A DNA stretch of 24,710 nucleotides from DAOTVC01 sp034437215 (GTDB lineage Bacteria > Chloroflexota > Anaerolineae > B4-G1 > SLSP01): NCBI GenBank assembly GCA_034437215.1, contig DAOTVC010000134.1, forward strand, positions 1 to 24,710. Reading direction: 5' to 3'. Made by a program: the position numbers and the translations under genes. The notes beneath the pieces were generated by a model, which saw nothing but the letters and a program-made list of their open reading frames with translations, was not told where the DNA came from and did not search any database. This document shows positions 6,933 to 14,102 of the stretch, piece after piece. Position 1 is the first letter of the stretch, and the number at the start of each line of letters is the position of its first letter.

Positions 6933-7010
6933 TCGTAGCAAAGCGGGCACGTAATGCCGTGGAGTGCCGTCTGACGCGACTCCGCTGCGCTGCGTCGCTT
7001 ACTACGAACG
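6933..7010 (+). repeat. Dispersed repeat, extended copy 4
   Basis: Contains AAGCGGGCACGTAA, GTGGAGTGCCGTCTGACGC, then GACTCCGCTGCGCTGCG and TCGCTTACTACGAAC. It aligns block by block with the inverted copy at 3437-3517. It ends a few bases before the short coding-like stretch at 7015-7080. Confidence 0.7.
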
Positions 7011-7014
7011 CAAT

Positions 7015-7080
7015 CTACTTGAGGTGGCGGTCGAAGAAGGCGACGTAGCGCTCCATGAAGAGGGCGTCCCCCTCATCGCA
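7015..7080 (-). pseudogene. Possible C-terminal remnant of a hydrolase gene
   Basis: On the - strand, one frame shifted from the CAP gene, the sequence reads DEGDALFMERYVAFFDRHLK then TAG. This looks like the last helix of an S9-type prolyl oligopeptidase or related alpha/beta hydrolase ('E-R-x-x-x-F-F-D-R-H-L'). Codon use in this frame is normal for the genome. There is no room for the rest of such a gene, because the CAP gene occupies the upstream sequence in another frame. It could be debris of a deletion beside the repeats, or coincidence; about 20 residues is too little to be sure. Confidence 0.3.
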
Positions 7081-7705
7081 GGGGCGCGGCCAGGAGCAGG
7101 GTCCAGTAGTGGTGCAGGTTCTCGTCGCCGGGATCCTCCTGAAGGTAGTAGTAGCCGACGCCGACCTCCTCGAAGTCGCAGTTGAGCAGGTTAGCGCGGT
7201 GGCCCGGGCTCCCCATCCAGTCCGCGACGACCTCCTCCGGGGAGGAGGAGCCGCCGGCGAGGTTCTCGCCGTAGAGGGCGTAGGCGTAGCCGACGGAGAC
7301 GAGGCGGTCGCCCGCCGAACGTCCGTCGGAGCCGGTGTGGTCGAAGAAGTCGTAGCGCGCCATGTCCTCGCTGTGCCCCTGGGCGGCGGCGCGCAGGAGG
7401 GGATCGGGGCTGAGGGGCGGACAGCCCGCCTCAACGCGCCGGGCGTTGACGAGCCCCACCACCTGCTCGACGAAGTCACCCGCCAGAGAGGTGGGCGAGG
7501 GCAGGGGCGTGAGGGCCCGGATCGCGGTCGCCGTGCCCGGCGCAGGGCCTGGCGGGGAAGCGGGGGGAGGCACCGTTCTCGCCGCCGGCGTGATGGAAGG
7601 GGCGAAGGGAGGGAGGGGCGAGATGGTGATGAGCACCCCCTCACAGAGCCCCAACAGCAGGGCCACGGTCAACACCAGGATGGATAGTCGGAGCCGCTTG
7701 TCCAC
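7073..7705 (-). CDS. Secreted CAP/SCP-domain protein (YkwD-like)
   Basis: The 210-residue product has an N-terminal hydrophobic segment (residues about 8-28 after KRLR) acting as signal peptide or anchor. A Pro/Ala/Thr-rich linker (to about residue 70) leads to a complete CAP domain. Diagnostic pieces are LVNARRVEAGCPPLSPDPLLRAAA, HSEDMARYDFFDHTGSDG, YGENLAGG and WMGSPGHRANLLNCDFEEVGVGY, which include the His/Glu/Glu/His cavity residues of the family. Bacterial CAP proteins are extracytoplasmic; their activity is mostly unknown. I chose the GTG at 7705 because AAAGGGGG ends 5 nt before it, whereas that site would overlap a GTG at 7711. A divergent promoter lies directly upstream. Confidence 0.85.
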   Translation of the reverse strand: MDKRLRLSILVLTVALLLGLCEGVLITISPLPPFAPSITPAARTVPPPASPPGPAPGTATAIRALTPLPSPTSLAGDFVEQVVGLVNARRVEAGCPPLSPDPLLRAAAQGHSEDMARYDFFDHTGSDGRSAGDRLVSVGYAYALYGENLAGGSSSPEEVVADWMGSPGHRANLLNCDFEEVGVGYYYLQEDPGDENLHHYWTLLLAAPLR

Positions 7706-7725
7706 GGTCACCCCCTTTCAAGGGA

Positions 7726-7753
7726 ATGATAGCACCGTGAGGTGACGTTTCAA
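7726..7753 (-). promoter_or_regulatory. Promoter of the CAP gene
   Basis: On the - strand, TTGAAA (7753-7748), a 16-bp spacer and TATCAT (7731-7726). Transcription would start near 7719, just ahead of the ribosome binding site, giving a very short leader. Its -35 box is 4 bp from that of the divergent promoter. Confidence 0.55.
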
Positions 7754-7757
7754 GCGG

Positions 7758-7785
7758 TTGCGGAGAGCCTGTGATCCTTTAGAAT
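7758..7785 (+). promoter_or_regulatory. Promoter of the TraB/ChaN-like gene
   Basis: TTGCGG (7758-7763), a 16-bp spacer and TAGAAT (7780-7785). The expected start near 7791 precedes GGGAGG at 7797-7802. It lies back to back with the CAP promoter. The position argues against the in-frame ATG at 7784, which overlaps the -10 box. Confidence 0.45.
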
Positions 7786-7807
7786 GTGGGCACCCTGGGA
7801 GGTGATG

Positions 7808-8479
7808 ATGAAAGAGGTCTCGGTACTCGGTGTGCTACACAATCTGCACGCGTCGCTCTTCGCGGAGAGCTACTCGCTGGAGGACCTGGCAGCCATCCTG
7901 CGGGCAGTGCGCCCTCAATGTGTGCTGGCGGAGCTGCCCCCCGACTGGGAGGCACGCTACACGGCGAGGACGCTGCCCGACTTCAAGATGGAATACCGCG
8001 AGGTGATCCTGCCACTGGCGGAGGAGGTGGGCTATACCGTGGTCCCCGTCGACTATGCCTCGCCTCTCTATGCCGAGGCGGGCGCGCATTGGGACGAGGC
8101 ACGCCAGACCCTCGTTCCTTACGGGGAGGTAAAGCACGCGCTGCTCTCGCAGTTCGAGGACGCGGTCTACACAGCCCTCCCGCAAGCCTTCCGGTCACCC
8201 CAGGCGCTCAACTCGCCGGCCTGCAACGATCTCATCCGCGCCCTCAAGGAGACGGAGGCCCTCTGGTTCTTTCGACAACACCCGGAACACAACGTCTGGG
8301 AGCAGCACAACCGGGTGAACTACGAGCACATCCTCGAGGTGGTCAGTCGCCGGGAGGAGGAGCGCTTCCTCGTCACCTTTGGACTCTACCACAAGTACTG
8401 GTTCGAGGAGCGGTTGCAGCAGGAGCGTTGGCTGCGCTTCGAGCCTATGGAGGCGCAGTTGGCAGGGGTGAGAGGCTGA
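7808..8479 (+). CDS. Conserved protein, possible TraB/ChaN/EreA-superfamily member
   Basis: The 223-residue cytoplasmic protein opens with a strand and VSVLGVLHNLHAS (a G-x-x-H turn). It continues with LEDLAAILRAVRPQCVLAELP, where the Glu of AELP falls at the family's conserved position. Near the end are EQHNRVNYEHILEVV (R-x-N region) and RFLVTFGLYHKYWFEERL. This order, G-x-x-H, then 'P-x-x-V-L-x-E', then R-x-N and a late strand-G-x-x-H, is that of the TraB/TIKI/ChaN/EreA fold, some members of which are metal-dependent hydrolases. The assignment is inference from motif order; activity is unknown. GGGAGG at 7797-7802 favours the ATG at 7808 over that at 7805. Its stop is 3 bp from the stop of the convergent YaeQ-like gene. 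Confidence 0.7.
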   Translation: MKEVSVLGVLHNLHASLFAESYSLEDLAAILRAVRPQCVLAELPPDWEARYTARTLPDFKMEYREVILPLAEEVGYTVVPVDYASPLYAEAGAHWDEARQTLVPYGEVKHALLSQFEDAVYTALPQAFRSPQALNSPACNDLIRALKETEALWFFRQHPEHNVWEQHNRVNYEHILEVVSRREEERFLVTFGLYHKYWFEERLQQERWLRFEPMEAQLAGVRG

Positions 8480-8482
8480 ACC

Positions 8483-8965
8483 TTATATCCGCACCCAGTC
8501 GACGTCGGCGTGGGTGATGGAGATGAAGCCCCGGTCGTCGATAAAGCGCTCGGCGCTGTCCAGGGGAAAGCTGATGATATCGAAGGGAGCGTCATGGCGC
8601 GTCCGGCGCAGGCTCTTGCGCACCCAGGCGACGAGGGCGTCGAGGTCGGCGCCCCACTTCGCCAGGGCAAAGTGGGTGTCGCGGTAGCGGCGGGCGATGT
8701 CCTCCAGCTTGGAGCGGCTCATCTGCCCCGCCTCACCCCAGAAGAGGGGAGCGCCGTAGAGGTTCAGGGCCACGACGTCGGGCTTGTAGCGGTCGTCGAT
8801 GGTGATCTCGACGCCCAGGTCGTCGTAGGCCGGGAGGTAGAGGGCCCAGAGGAGCGCCTTCATCACGACGTGAGCCGTGCGCTCGTTGGCGTGCTTGATG
8901 AAGACGACCTTGTTCCCGTTGGATCGCAGGGTCCACTTCCGCGGCAACATCAGATCGACGTCCAT
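8483..8965 (-). CDS. YaeQ-like protein (PD-(D/E)XK nuclease-like fold)
   Basis: The 160-residue product shows the YaeQ arrangement: TAHVVMKALLWALYLP (about 30-45), then KPDVVALNLYGAPLFWGEAG (61-80) and SKLEDIARRYRDTHFALAKW (85-104). Asp63 and Glu78-x-Gly80 followed by Lys86 correspond to the altered PD-(D/E)XK site of that family, so a nuclease-like fold is expected; the cellular role of YaeQ proteins is poorly known. An in-frame ATG at 8986 overlaps the -10 box TATAAT (8980-8975), so the ATG at 8965 is the better start. It is 9 nt from the -10 box with no Shine-Dalgarno, pointing to a leaderless mRNA. It converges on the TraB/ChaN-like gene. Confidence 0.75.
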   Translation of the reverse strand: MDVDLMLPRKWTLRSNGNKVVFIKHANERTAHVVMKALLWALYLPAYDDLGVEITIDDRYKPDVVALNLYGAPLFWGEAGQMSRSKLEDIARRYRDTHFALAKWGADLDALVAWVRKSLRRTRHDAPFDIISFPLDSAERFIDDRGFISITHADVDWVRI

Positions 8966-8974
8966 AGTTTCACC

Positions 8975-8980
8975 ATTATA
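8975..8980 (-). promoter_or_regulatory. -10 box of the YaeQ-like gene (leaderless type)
   Basis: TATAAT on the - strand, 9 nt before the ATG at 8965. A -35 box is not obvious (TTCGTC at 9004-8999 with an 18-bp spacer is the closest). No purine-rich ribosome binding site fits between. Confidence 0.5.
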
Positions 8981-9038
8981 ACCCAAGAGGACGAAATGGA
9001 CGAACGAGAGATCAGCTTCCAGCTCCGGCGTTCTCGCG

Positions 9039-9044
9039 TAGAAT
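9039..9044 (+). promoter_or_regulatory. -10 box of the winged-helix gene (leaderless type)
   Basis: TAGAAT followed by 7 nt (AGGGGCC) and the ATG at 9052. That places the A of the ATG about where transcription should begin. The -35 region is weak. Confidence 0.45.
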
Positions 9045-9051
9045 AGGGGCC

Positions 9052-10197
9052 ATGGACAACGAGAGACTCACCGCAGAGCAGTTACGCTGGTACCGGCTGC
9101 GCCGCTCGGGGCTCGTGGAGCCCTTTCCCACCCCGGAGGAGGCGGCGCGCGACCTGGCGGGCGTCCAGGCACAGATCCTCTCCGCCGCCGGGCTGGCCCT
9201 CCGGAACCGCACCCCCCGGCTGACCTACGAGCGCTTCGACGCCCTGCTCCACGAGGAGCGTGAGCTGGTCAAGCTCTGGGGGCAGCGGGGGACGCTCCAC
9301 GTCTACCCGACGGCGGAGTGGCCCCTCATCTACGCGGCGCGTCAGGCCCGGCAGAGCTGGTGGGAGCGCCAGGGGGAGCAGCACGGCGCGGCAGCCTACG
9401 CCCGCCTCGTCGAGGAGGTGGAGGCGCTCCTGCGGGAGCGGGGGACGCTCACCCGCAGCGAGCTGCGCGAGGCGGATTTGGGGCTGAGCGACCACGACTT
9501 CTCGGGCTGGGGTGGCATCTTCGCCCACCTGGTCCACCGAGGTGAGGCCTGCCACGCGGGCCAGCGGGGGAACGAGGGGCTCTTCGCCCACCGCAACCAC
9601 TGGCAACCGGACCTCGCCTGGGAGCCGCCCACGACGGAGGCGGCCAACATCGAGCTGGTCCGGCGCTTCTTCCACACCTACGGCCCGGCGACGGAGCAGG
9701 ACTTCCGCTACTGGCGCCGGGCGCGGGCGGCGGACAGCCGGCGCTGGATCGCGGCTCTGGGCGAGGCGCTGATGGAGGTGGCTGTGGAGGGCCACGAGGC
9801 TCCCCTCCTGGCCCTGTGCTCCGATCTCGACGTCCTCCAGGAGAGCCCGCCCCCGCCGGAGGCGTGGCCCGTCCGCCTCCTCTACCGCTTCGACCCCCTG
9901 CTGCTGGGCATCAAGGATAAGAGTTGGCTCATCGAGGAGGCCTGCTACGACCGGGTGTGGCGCCCGGCGGGCCACATCGAAGGGACGGTGCTCGAAGCGG
10001 GTCGGATCAGGGGCACGTGGCGCTACGACCGGCTGGGCGGCGGGCTGGTCGTCACCGTCTACCCCTTCACCCCGCTCGCGGGTCGGACGCGGGCGGCGGT
10101 GGAGCGGGAGGCCCAGGGGGTAGCAGCCTTCTTCGGGATGGCGCTCGTGGCGCTGGAGTTCGAGTCTGAGGCACGACAAACCGCCGGGGAGCTCTAA
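9052..10197 (+). CDS. Winged-helix DNA glycosylase homologue (AlkZ/YcaQ family, HTH_42)
   Basis: The 381-residue protein matches the winged-helix family that includes AlkZ and YcaQ/AlkX, which unhook interstrand crosslinks and bulky alkyl adducts. Visible signatures are LAGVQAQ (Gln39-Ala40-Gln41, the Q-x-Q catalytic motif of the AlkZ subgroup), LVKLWGQRGTLHVYPTAEW (about 73-91), LTRSEL, and the late RLLYRFDPLLLGIKDKSW and RIRGTWRYDR. The length fits the family. Expected role: base-excision repair of alkylation or crosslink damage in the cytoplasm; no antibiotic cluster is visible here. The start is the only ATG near TAGAAT and gives a near-leaderless mRNA. It is divergent from the YaeQ-like gene (86-bp gap) and ends in a hairpin shared with the convergent gene. 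Confidence 0.87.
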   Translation: MDNERLTAEQLRWYRLRRSGLVEPFPTPEEAARDLAGVQAQILSAAGLALRNRTPRLTYERFDALLHEERELVKLWGQRGTLHVYPTAEWPLIYAARQARQSWWERQGEQHGAAAYARLVEEVEALLRERGTLTRSELREADLGLSDHDFSGWGGIFAHLVHRGEACHAGQRGNEGLFAHRNHWQPDLAWEPPTTEAANIELVRRFFHTYGPATEQDFRYWRRARAADSRRWIAALGEALMEVAVEGHEAPLLALCSDLDVLQESPPPPEAWPVRLLYRFDPLLLGIKDKSWLIEEACYDRVWRPAGHIEGTVLEAGRIRGTWRYDRLGGGLVVTVYPFTPLAGRTRAAVEREAQGVAAFFGMALVALEFESEARQTAGEL

Positions 10198-10207
10198 TCC
10201 CCGGCGG
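10181..10207. terminator. Bidirectional hairpin overlapping a stop codon
   Basis: CCGCCGGGGA (10181-10190) pairs perfectly with TCCCCGGCGG (10198-10207). The 7-nt loop GCTCTAA carries the TAA stop of the winged-helix gene. Read on the - strand the stem is followed by TTTGT, so it also suits the lipoprotein gene ending at 10227. Confidence 0.7.
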
Positions 10208-10226
10208 CTCTTGGCGCAGGTTGCGT

Positions 10227-11024
10227 TCAGTCCAGATCCAGGTTGATCTGGCCCATCCCTGCCTGGATAATAACGTAGAGGGTCGTCTCCGAGTCCGCGT
10301 AGGCGTCGTTGGTGTAGGTGTTGCCGTCGCGGTTGAAGCCGCCGGCATCGACGTTGCCCAACCCCTTCGAGACCTCCACCCGCACGCCCTGGTCCTCGGG
10401 CAGGCGCAGGGTCATCTGCCCCACCCCGCCCTGGATGGTGACGTCTACGTCGTGCTCCCAATCACCACGCAGGTCGACGGTCATGTCTCCGGCCGCCATG
10501 TCCAGCTCCAGCTGCTCCAGGGTGCGATTGCCCTCCAGGTCGATGTCCACGTCCCCCGCCCCCATGGTGAGGTCGAAGTCCGTCAGGGAGAGTGCGCTCA
10601 GATCCAGGTTGGCCTGCCCGGCGCCGAAGTCGATGCGCAGGTCCAGGGGCACCCCCTCATTCAGCAGCAGGTCCCACTCGTAGCGCACCCTATCCCCGAC
10701 GGGGATCTTCTGTGAGGAGGGCTGACGGACGACGAGACGCTCCCCGTTGTACTCCACGAGGGGCTCCCAGTTCTCGACGTTGTAGGTGAAGTCCGCATCC
10801 AGCAGCGTGCCGGGCTCCGTCCCACCCGCGATGCGCAGCTCGCCGGCGCTGAAGCGCACGTCCACCCGCACCTCTCCGGCGTCCTCGAGCTCCACGCGCT
10901 TTGAGGCGTACTGTAGTTCACCGACCTCGACGCTGTCGAAGGACATGGTCACCCTACAACCGAGGGAGAGGGTGAGCAACAGCCCAGCTACCAACCCCAT
11001 GACGATTTTTCTGTTCCGATTCAC
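10227..11024 (-). CDS. toast_rack-family lipoprotein (LiaF/DUF4097-like beta repeats)
   Basis: The 265-residue product has a lipobox L-S-L-G-C with Cys23 and no further membrane segment, so it is a predicted lipoprotein. From about residue 50 onward it consists of regular beta-solenoid-like strands: RVDVRFSAGELRIAGG, LDLRIDFGAGQANLDLSALSL, DFDLTMGAGDVDIDLEG, LELDMAAGDMTVDLRGDW, DVTIQGGVGQMTLRLP, IIQAGMGQINLDLD. The repeating G-A/G-x-G-x-hydrophobic pattern is that of toast_rack and LiaF-type domains, some of which sense envelope stress; no partner sensor is adjacent. AAGGAGG precedes the GTG start at 11024 by good spacing. It ends at a hairpin shared with the convergent gene. Confidence 0.85.
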   Translation of the reverse strand: MNRNRKIVMGLVAGLLLTLSLGCRVTMSFDSVEVGELQYASKRVELEDAGEVRVDVRFSAGELRIAGGTEPGTLLDADFTYNVENWEPLVEYNGERLVVRQPSSQKIPVGDRVRYEWDLLLNEGVPLDLRIDFGAGQANLDLSALSLTDFDLTMGAGDVDIDLEGNRTLEQLELDMAAGDMTVDLRGDWEHDVDVTIQGGVGQMTLRLPEDQGVRVEVSKGLGNVDAGGFNRDGNTYTNDAYADSETTLYVIIQAGMGQINLDLD

Positions 11025-11130
11025 GCTTGACCTCCTTGATTCCCCAGGGCCGCGCCCTGTCTCTTGTCTCGTTCAACGCCCTATACTACGTCCTAACCGG
11101 GAAGGAGTTGCAGGGGTATGGGGGGATATG

Positions 11131-11162
11131 AAAAGGCGACGAGGAGCAGACTCCCCGCCGCC
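11131..11162 (-). terminator. Intrinsic terminator of the first valS
   Basis: On the - strand GGCGGCGGGGAG pairs over all 12 positions (two G-U) with CTCCTCGTCGCC around a TCTG loop, followed by TTTT. It begins 24 nt after the stop. Confidence 0.8.
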
Positions 11163-11186
11163 TGGGATTCTACACCCCACAGGCGC

Positions 11187-13955
11187 TCAGCCGAGACGCG
11201 CCAGCTGCTCGCGGACCTGTTCCGCCTCGGTCTCCATCTCCGCCAGCCGCTCGCGCTCCCGCTCGACGATCTCGGGCGGCGCCTTCTCGGCGAAGGGGCC
11301 GGCGAGCTTCTTCTGGCTCCCTCGGATGCGTCCCTCCAGGTTCTCCAGGGCCTTGCTCAGGCGAGCCCGCTCGGCCTCGAGATCGACCATACCCGCCAGC
11401 GGCAGGTAGGCCACGACCTCGCCGGCGACGACGGAGGCCGACTGCGCCGGGGGCTCCGCCTCCGCCTCCCGCGGGGGCTCCGCTGCCCGCAGGATCTCCA
11501 GCGCCTCGGGGTCGAGGCGGGCCAGGGTGACGAGGACGTCCCGGCGGGCGGAGAGCACCGGCGCCGCCGCTCCCGCGGCGACGACGGCGGCGATGCGCCG
11601 TCCCGCCTCCACGTTGTACTCGGCGCGCACGTTGCGGATCCCCCGCACCAGCTCCATGAGGAGGGCCATCTGCGCCTCGGCCTCCTCATCCAGCCGGGAG
11701 GGTTCGGGCAGGGGCCAGGCAGCGATAATGAGCGCCTCGCCCTCCCGCGCCTCCTCGGGCAGCGCCTGCCAGAGGGCCTCGGTCACGAAGGGCATGAAGG
11801 GGTGGAGCAGGCGCAGCGCCTCCTCCATCACGTGCAGGAGCACGGCGCGGGCCGTCTCCTTCTCGACCTCCTCGACCTCGCCGTAGAGGCGCACCTTCGT
11901 GGCCTCCAGGTACCAGTCGAAGAACTCGTCCCAGAGGAAGTCGCGCACCTGCCGGCCCGCCTCCCCGAAGTGGAAGCCCTCCATCAACTGGGAGACGCTG
12001 CCCTTGAGGCGGTTGAGGCGGCTGGCGATCCAGCGATCCTCCAGCGTGAAGTGCTCCTCCAGGGCCCCGAGGTCGGTGCTGATCTCGCCCTCCTCGGGCA
12101 GGTTCATGAGAATGAAGCGGGTGCCCTGCCAGATCTTGTTGGCGAAGTTGCGCGCTCCCTCGATCCGCCGGGGGTCGAGGTTCATGTCGTTGCCTGCCGA
12201 GGAGGAGGTCGCGAGAGTGTAGCGCAGGGCGTCGGTGCCGTACTCCTCGATGATGTAGAGGGGATCGTAGCGCCAGGCGTCGGGCATCGACTTGCTGATC
12301 TTCTCCCCGCGCTCGTTGCGGATCAGCCCGTGGAGGTAGACGTGGGCGTAGGGCGCCCGTCCCGTCAGCGCCAGGGAGAGCATCGTCTCCCGCGCGACCC
12401 AGAAGAAGAGGATGTCGTAGCCCGTCTCCCGCACGTCGTTGGGGAAGAAGCGCCGAAGGTCGGGGGCGTCGCCGTCGGGCCAGCCCAGCGTGGAGAAGGG
12501 CCAGAGGCCCGAGGAGAACCAGGTATCGAGCACGTCGGGGTCCTGGCGGATCTCGTCGCTCTCGCACGCGGGACAGCGCTCGGGGTCCTCGATGGCGCTC
12601 CACTCGTGGTCGCAGCCCTCGCAGTACCAGACGGGGATGCGGTGGCCCCACCAGAGCTGGCGGCTGATGCACCAGTCGCGGATGTTCTCCATCCAGTGGA
12701 ACCAGATCTTCTCGAAGCGCTCGGGGATGATCTGCAGGGTGTCGTCGCGCACCACCTCCATGGCCTTCTCGGCGAGGGGCTTGGCGCGCACGAACCATTG
12801 GGTGCTGATCTTCGGCTCGATGATGGTGTCACAGCGCTGGCAGTGGCCGACGGTGTGATGGTAGTCCTCCACCTTGACCAGCAGCCCCTCCTTCTCGAGG
12901 TCGGCGACGACGGCCTCGCGGGCCGCGTAGCGGTCGAGCCCGGCGTAGGGGCCCGCCTCCTCGTTCATCTCCGCCCGGTCGGTCATCACGTCGATCATGG
13001 GAAGATGGTGGCGGATGCCGATCTCGTAGTCGGTGGGGTCGTGGGCCGGGGTCAGTTTGACCGCGCCCGTCCCGAACTCCGGCTGTACGGCCTCGTCCTC
13101 GACGATGGGAATGGAGCGTTCGATGGCGGGCAGGATGGCAAACGTGCCCACGAGGCGCTGCCAACGCTCGTCCTCGGGGGGGACGCCGACGCCGGTGTCG
13201 CCCAGGATGGTCTCGGGGCGGGTGGTTGCCATGTGGATGAAGTCGGTGGCGCCCTCGGCCCAGCGCCCGCTGCCCCACTCGTGGCGTGGCCCCTCCCACT
13301 CCCCGTCGACAACCGGGTAACGCACGTACCAGAGGTGGCTGTCGTGCTCCTGGGGCTCCACCTCCAGGTCGGAGATGGCAGATTCGCAGCGGGGGCACCA
13401 GTTGACCATGTAGGGGCCCCGGTAGATGAGGTCGCGCTGGTAGAGGGTGTGGAAAGCGACCCGGACGGCGTGGCTCAGCCTCTGGTCCAGCGTAAAGCGT
13501 TCCCGCTCCCAATCGCAGGAGATTCCCAGCTGCCGGTGCTGGTCGGTGATGCGGGCGTGGGTCTTCTCTTTCCAACCCCAGACGCGCTCGATGAAGGCCT
13601 CCCGCCCCAGGTCGTGGCGGGTCACCCCCTCCTTCGCCAGCTCCCGCTCCACGACGTTCTGGGTGGCGATGCCGGCGTGGTCGGTGCCGGGCAGGAAGAG
13701 GGTCTCGTGCCCGCGCATACGGTGGTAGCGGGTCATCAGATCCTCGAGGGCGGCGGTCATGGCGTGGCCCAGGTGGAGGATGCCGGTGACGTTGGGCGGG
13801 GGCATAGTGATGCAGAAGCGAGGGCCGTCGGGTGAGGCCAACCCCTTCTCGATCAGCGTCTCGGGCTTGAAGTAGCCCTGGGACTCCCACCACTCGTAGA
13901 GCTCCTGTTCGTGTTCCTGGGGGTTGTAGGTCTTGGATAGTTCAGTCTCAGTCAT
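11187..13955 (-). CDS. valS: Valyl-tRNA synthetase, bacterial form
   Basis: The 922-residue class I synthetase charges tRNA-Val in the cytoplasm. Landmarks in order: TMPPPNVTGILHLGHA near residue 50 (HIGH motif as HLGH), editing-domain sequences THMATTRPETILGDTGV-type (here HMATTRPETILGDTG) and GTGAVKLTPAHDPTDYE, WCISRQLWWGHRIPVWYC, ETGYDILFFWVARE, and KISKS (KMSKS motif) in NERGEKISKSMPDAW. The C-terminus ends in the long charged coiled coil typical of ValS (about the last 70 residues, LEAERARLSKALENLEG onward). The length is normal. I take ATG at 13955 over GTG at 13961 because AAGAGAG lies just before. No T-box is visible upstream. A second, different ValS lies 1.9 kb away. Confidence 0.95.
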   Translation of the reverse strand: MTETELSKTYNPQEHEQELYEWWESQGYFKPETLIEKGLASPDGPRFCITMPPPNVTGILHLGHAMTAALEDLMTRYHRMRGHETLFLPGTDHAGIATQNVVERELAKEGVTRHDLGREAFIERVWGWKEKTHARITDQHRQLGISCDWERERFTLDQRLSHAVRVAFHTLYQRDLIYRGPYMVNWCPRCESAISDLEVEPQEHDSHLWYVRYPVVDGEWEGPRHEWGSGRWAEGATDFIHMATTRPETILGDTGVGVPPEDERWQRLVGTFAILPAIERSIPIVEDEAVQPEFGTGAVKLTPAHDPTDYEIGIRHHLPMIDVMTDRAEMNEEAGPYAGLDRYAAREAVVADLEKEGLLVKVEDYHHTVGHCQRCDTIIEPKISTQWFVRAKPLAEKAMEVVRDDTLQIIPERFEKIWFHWMENIRDWCISRQLWWGHRIPVWYCEGCDHEWSAIEDPERCPACESDEIRQDPDVLDTWFSSGLWPFSTLGWPDGDAPDLRRFFPNDVRETGYDILFFWVARETMLSLALTGRAPYAHVYLHGLIRNERGEKISKSMPDAWRYDPLYIIEEYGTDALRYTLATSSSAGNDMNLDPRRIEGARNFANKIWQGTRFILMNLPEEGEISTDLGALEEHFTLEDRWIASRLNRLKGSVSQLMEGFHFGEAGRQVRDFLWDEFFDWYLEATKVRLYGEVEEVEKETARAVLLHVMEEALRLLHPFMPFVTEALWQALPEEAREGEALIIAAWPLPEPSRLDEEAEAQMALLMELVRGIRNVRAEYNVEAGRRIAAVVAAGAAAPVLSARRDVLVTLARLDPEALEILRAAEPPREAEAEPPAQSASVVAGEVVAYLPLAGMVDLEAERARLSKALENLEGRIRGSQKKLAGPFAEKAPPEIVERERERLAEMETEAEQVREQLARLG

Positions 13956-14001
13956 TCTCACTCTCTTCTTCTAAGCGTCTGTTTTCCTTAGGCACATCAA
14001 G

Positions 14002-14045
14002 ACGTGAAGCGTGAGCACTTGCAGTTGACGCTTCACGCTTCACGT
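14002..14045. repeat. Inverted repeat of GTGAAGCG words
   Basis: ACGTGAAGCGTGA (14002-14014) and TCACGCTTCACGT (14033-14045) are perfect 13-bp complements around an 18-nt loop, followed by another TTTCAC word. The same CGTGAA(A/G)CG words occur inside the element at 43-166. It lies between the HD gene and valS and could end the HD transcript, although it lacks a T run. Confidence 0.6.
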
Positions 14046-14102
14046 TTCACTCCAGGCCTTGTGTAACGGATTCAAGAGTTCGTATCGCTGCAGCTTCTCC
14101 CC

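Noticed and set aside
7081..7644. A long - strand frame overlapping the CAP gene and ending in the hydrolase-like tail
   Set aside because: Upstream of its last 20 codons the translation is Arg/Ser/Pro-rich shadow sequence of the CAP gene; only the tail looks protein-like and is reported separately as a possible remnant.
11118..13835. A 905-codon open frame on the + strand opposite the first valS
   Set aside because: It is the antisense shadow of a GC-rich gene. Its translation is rich in repetitive Gly/Ala/Leu/Val/Asp with no recognisable domain, while the - strand frame gives a full ValS.
13956..14102. A T-box or other leader before the first valS
   Set aside because: I looked for a GGTACC-containing T-box, a terminator and a Stem I in the gap and found only the GTGAAGCG inverted repeat.
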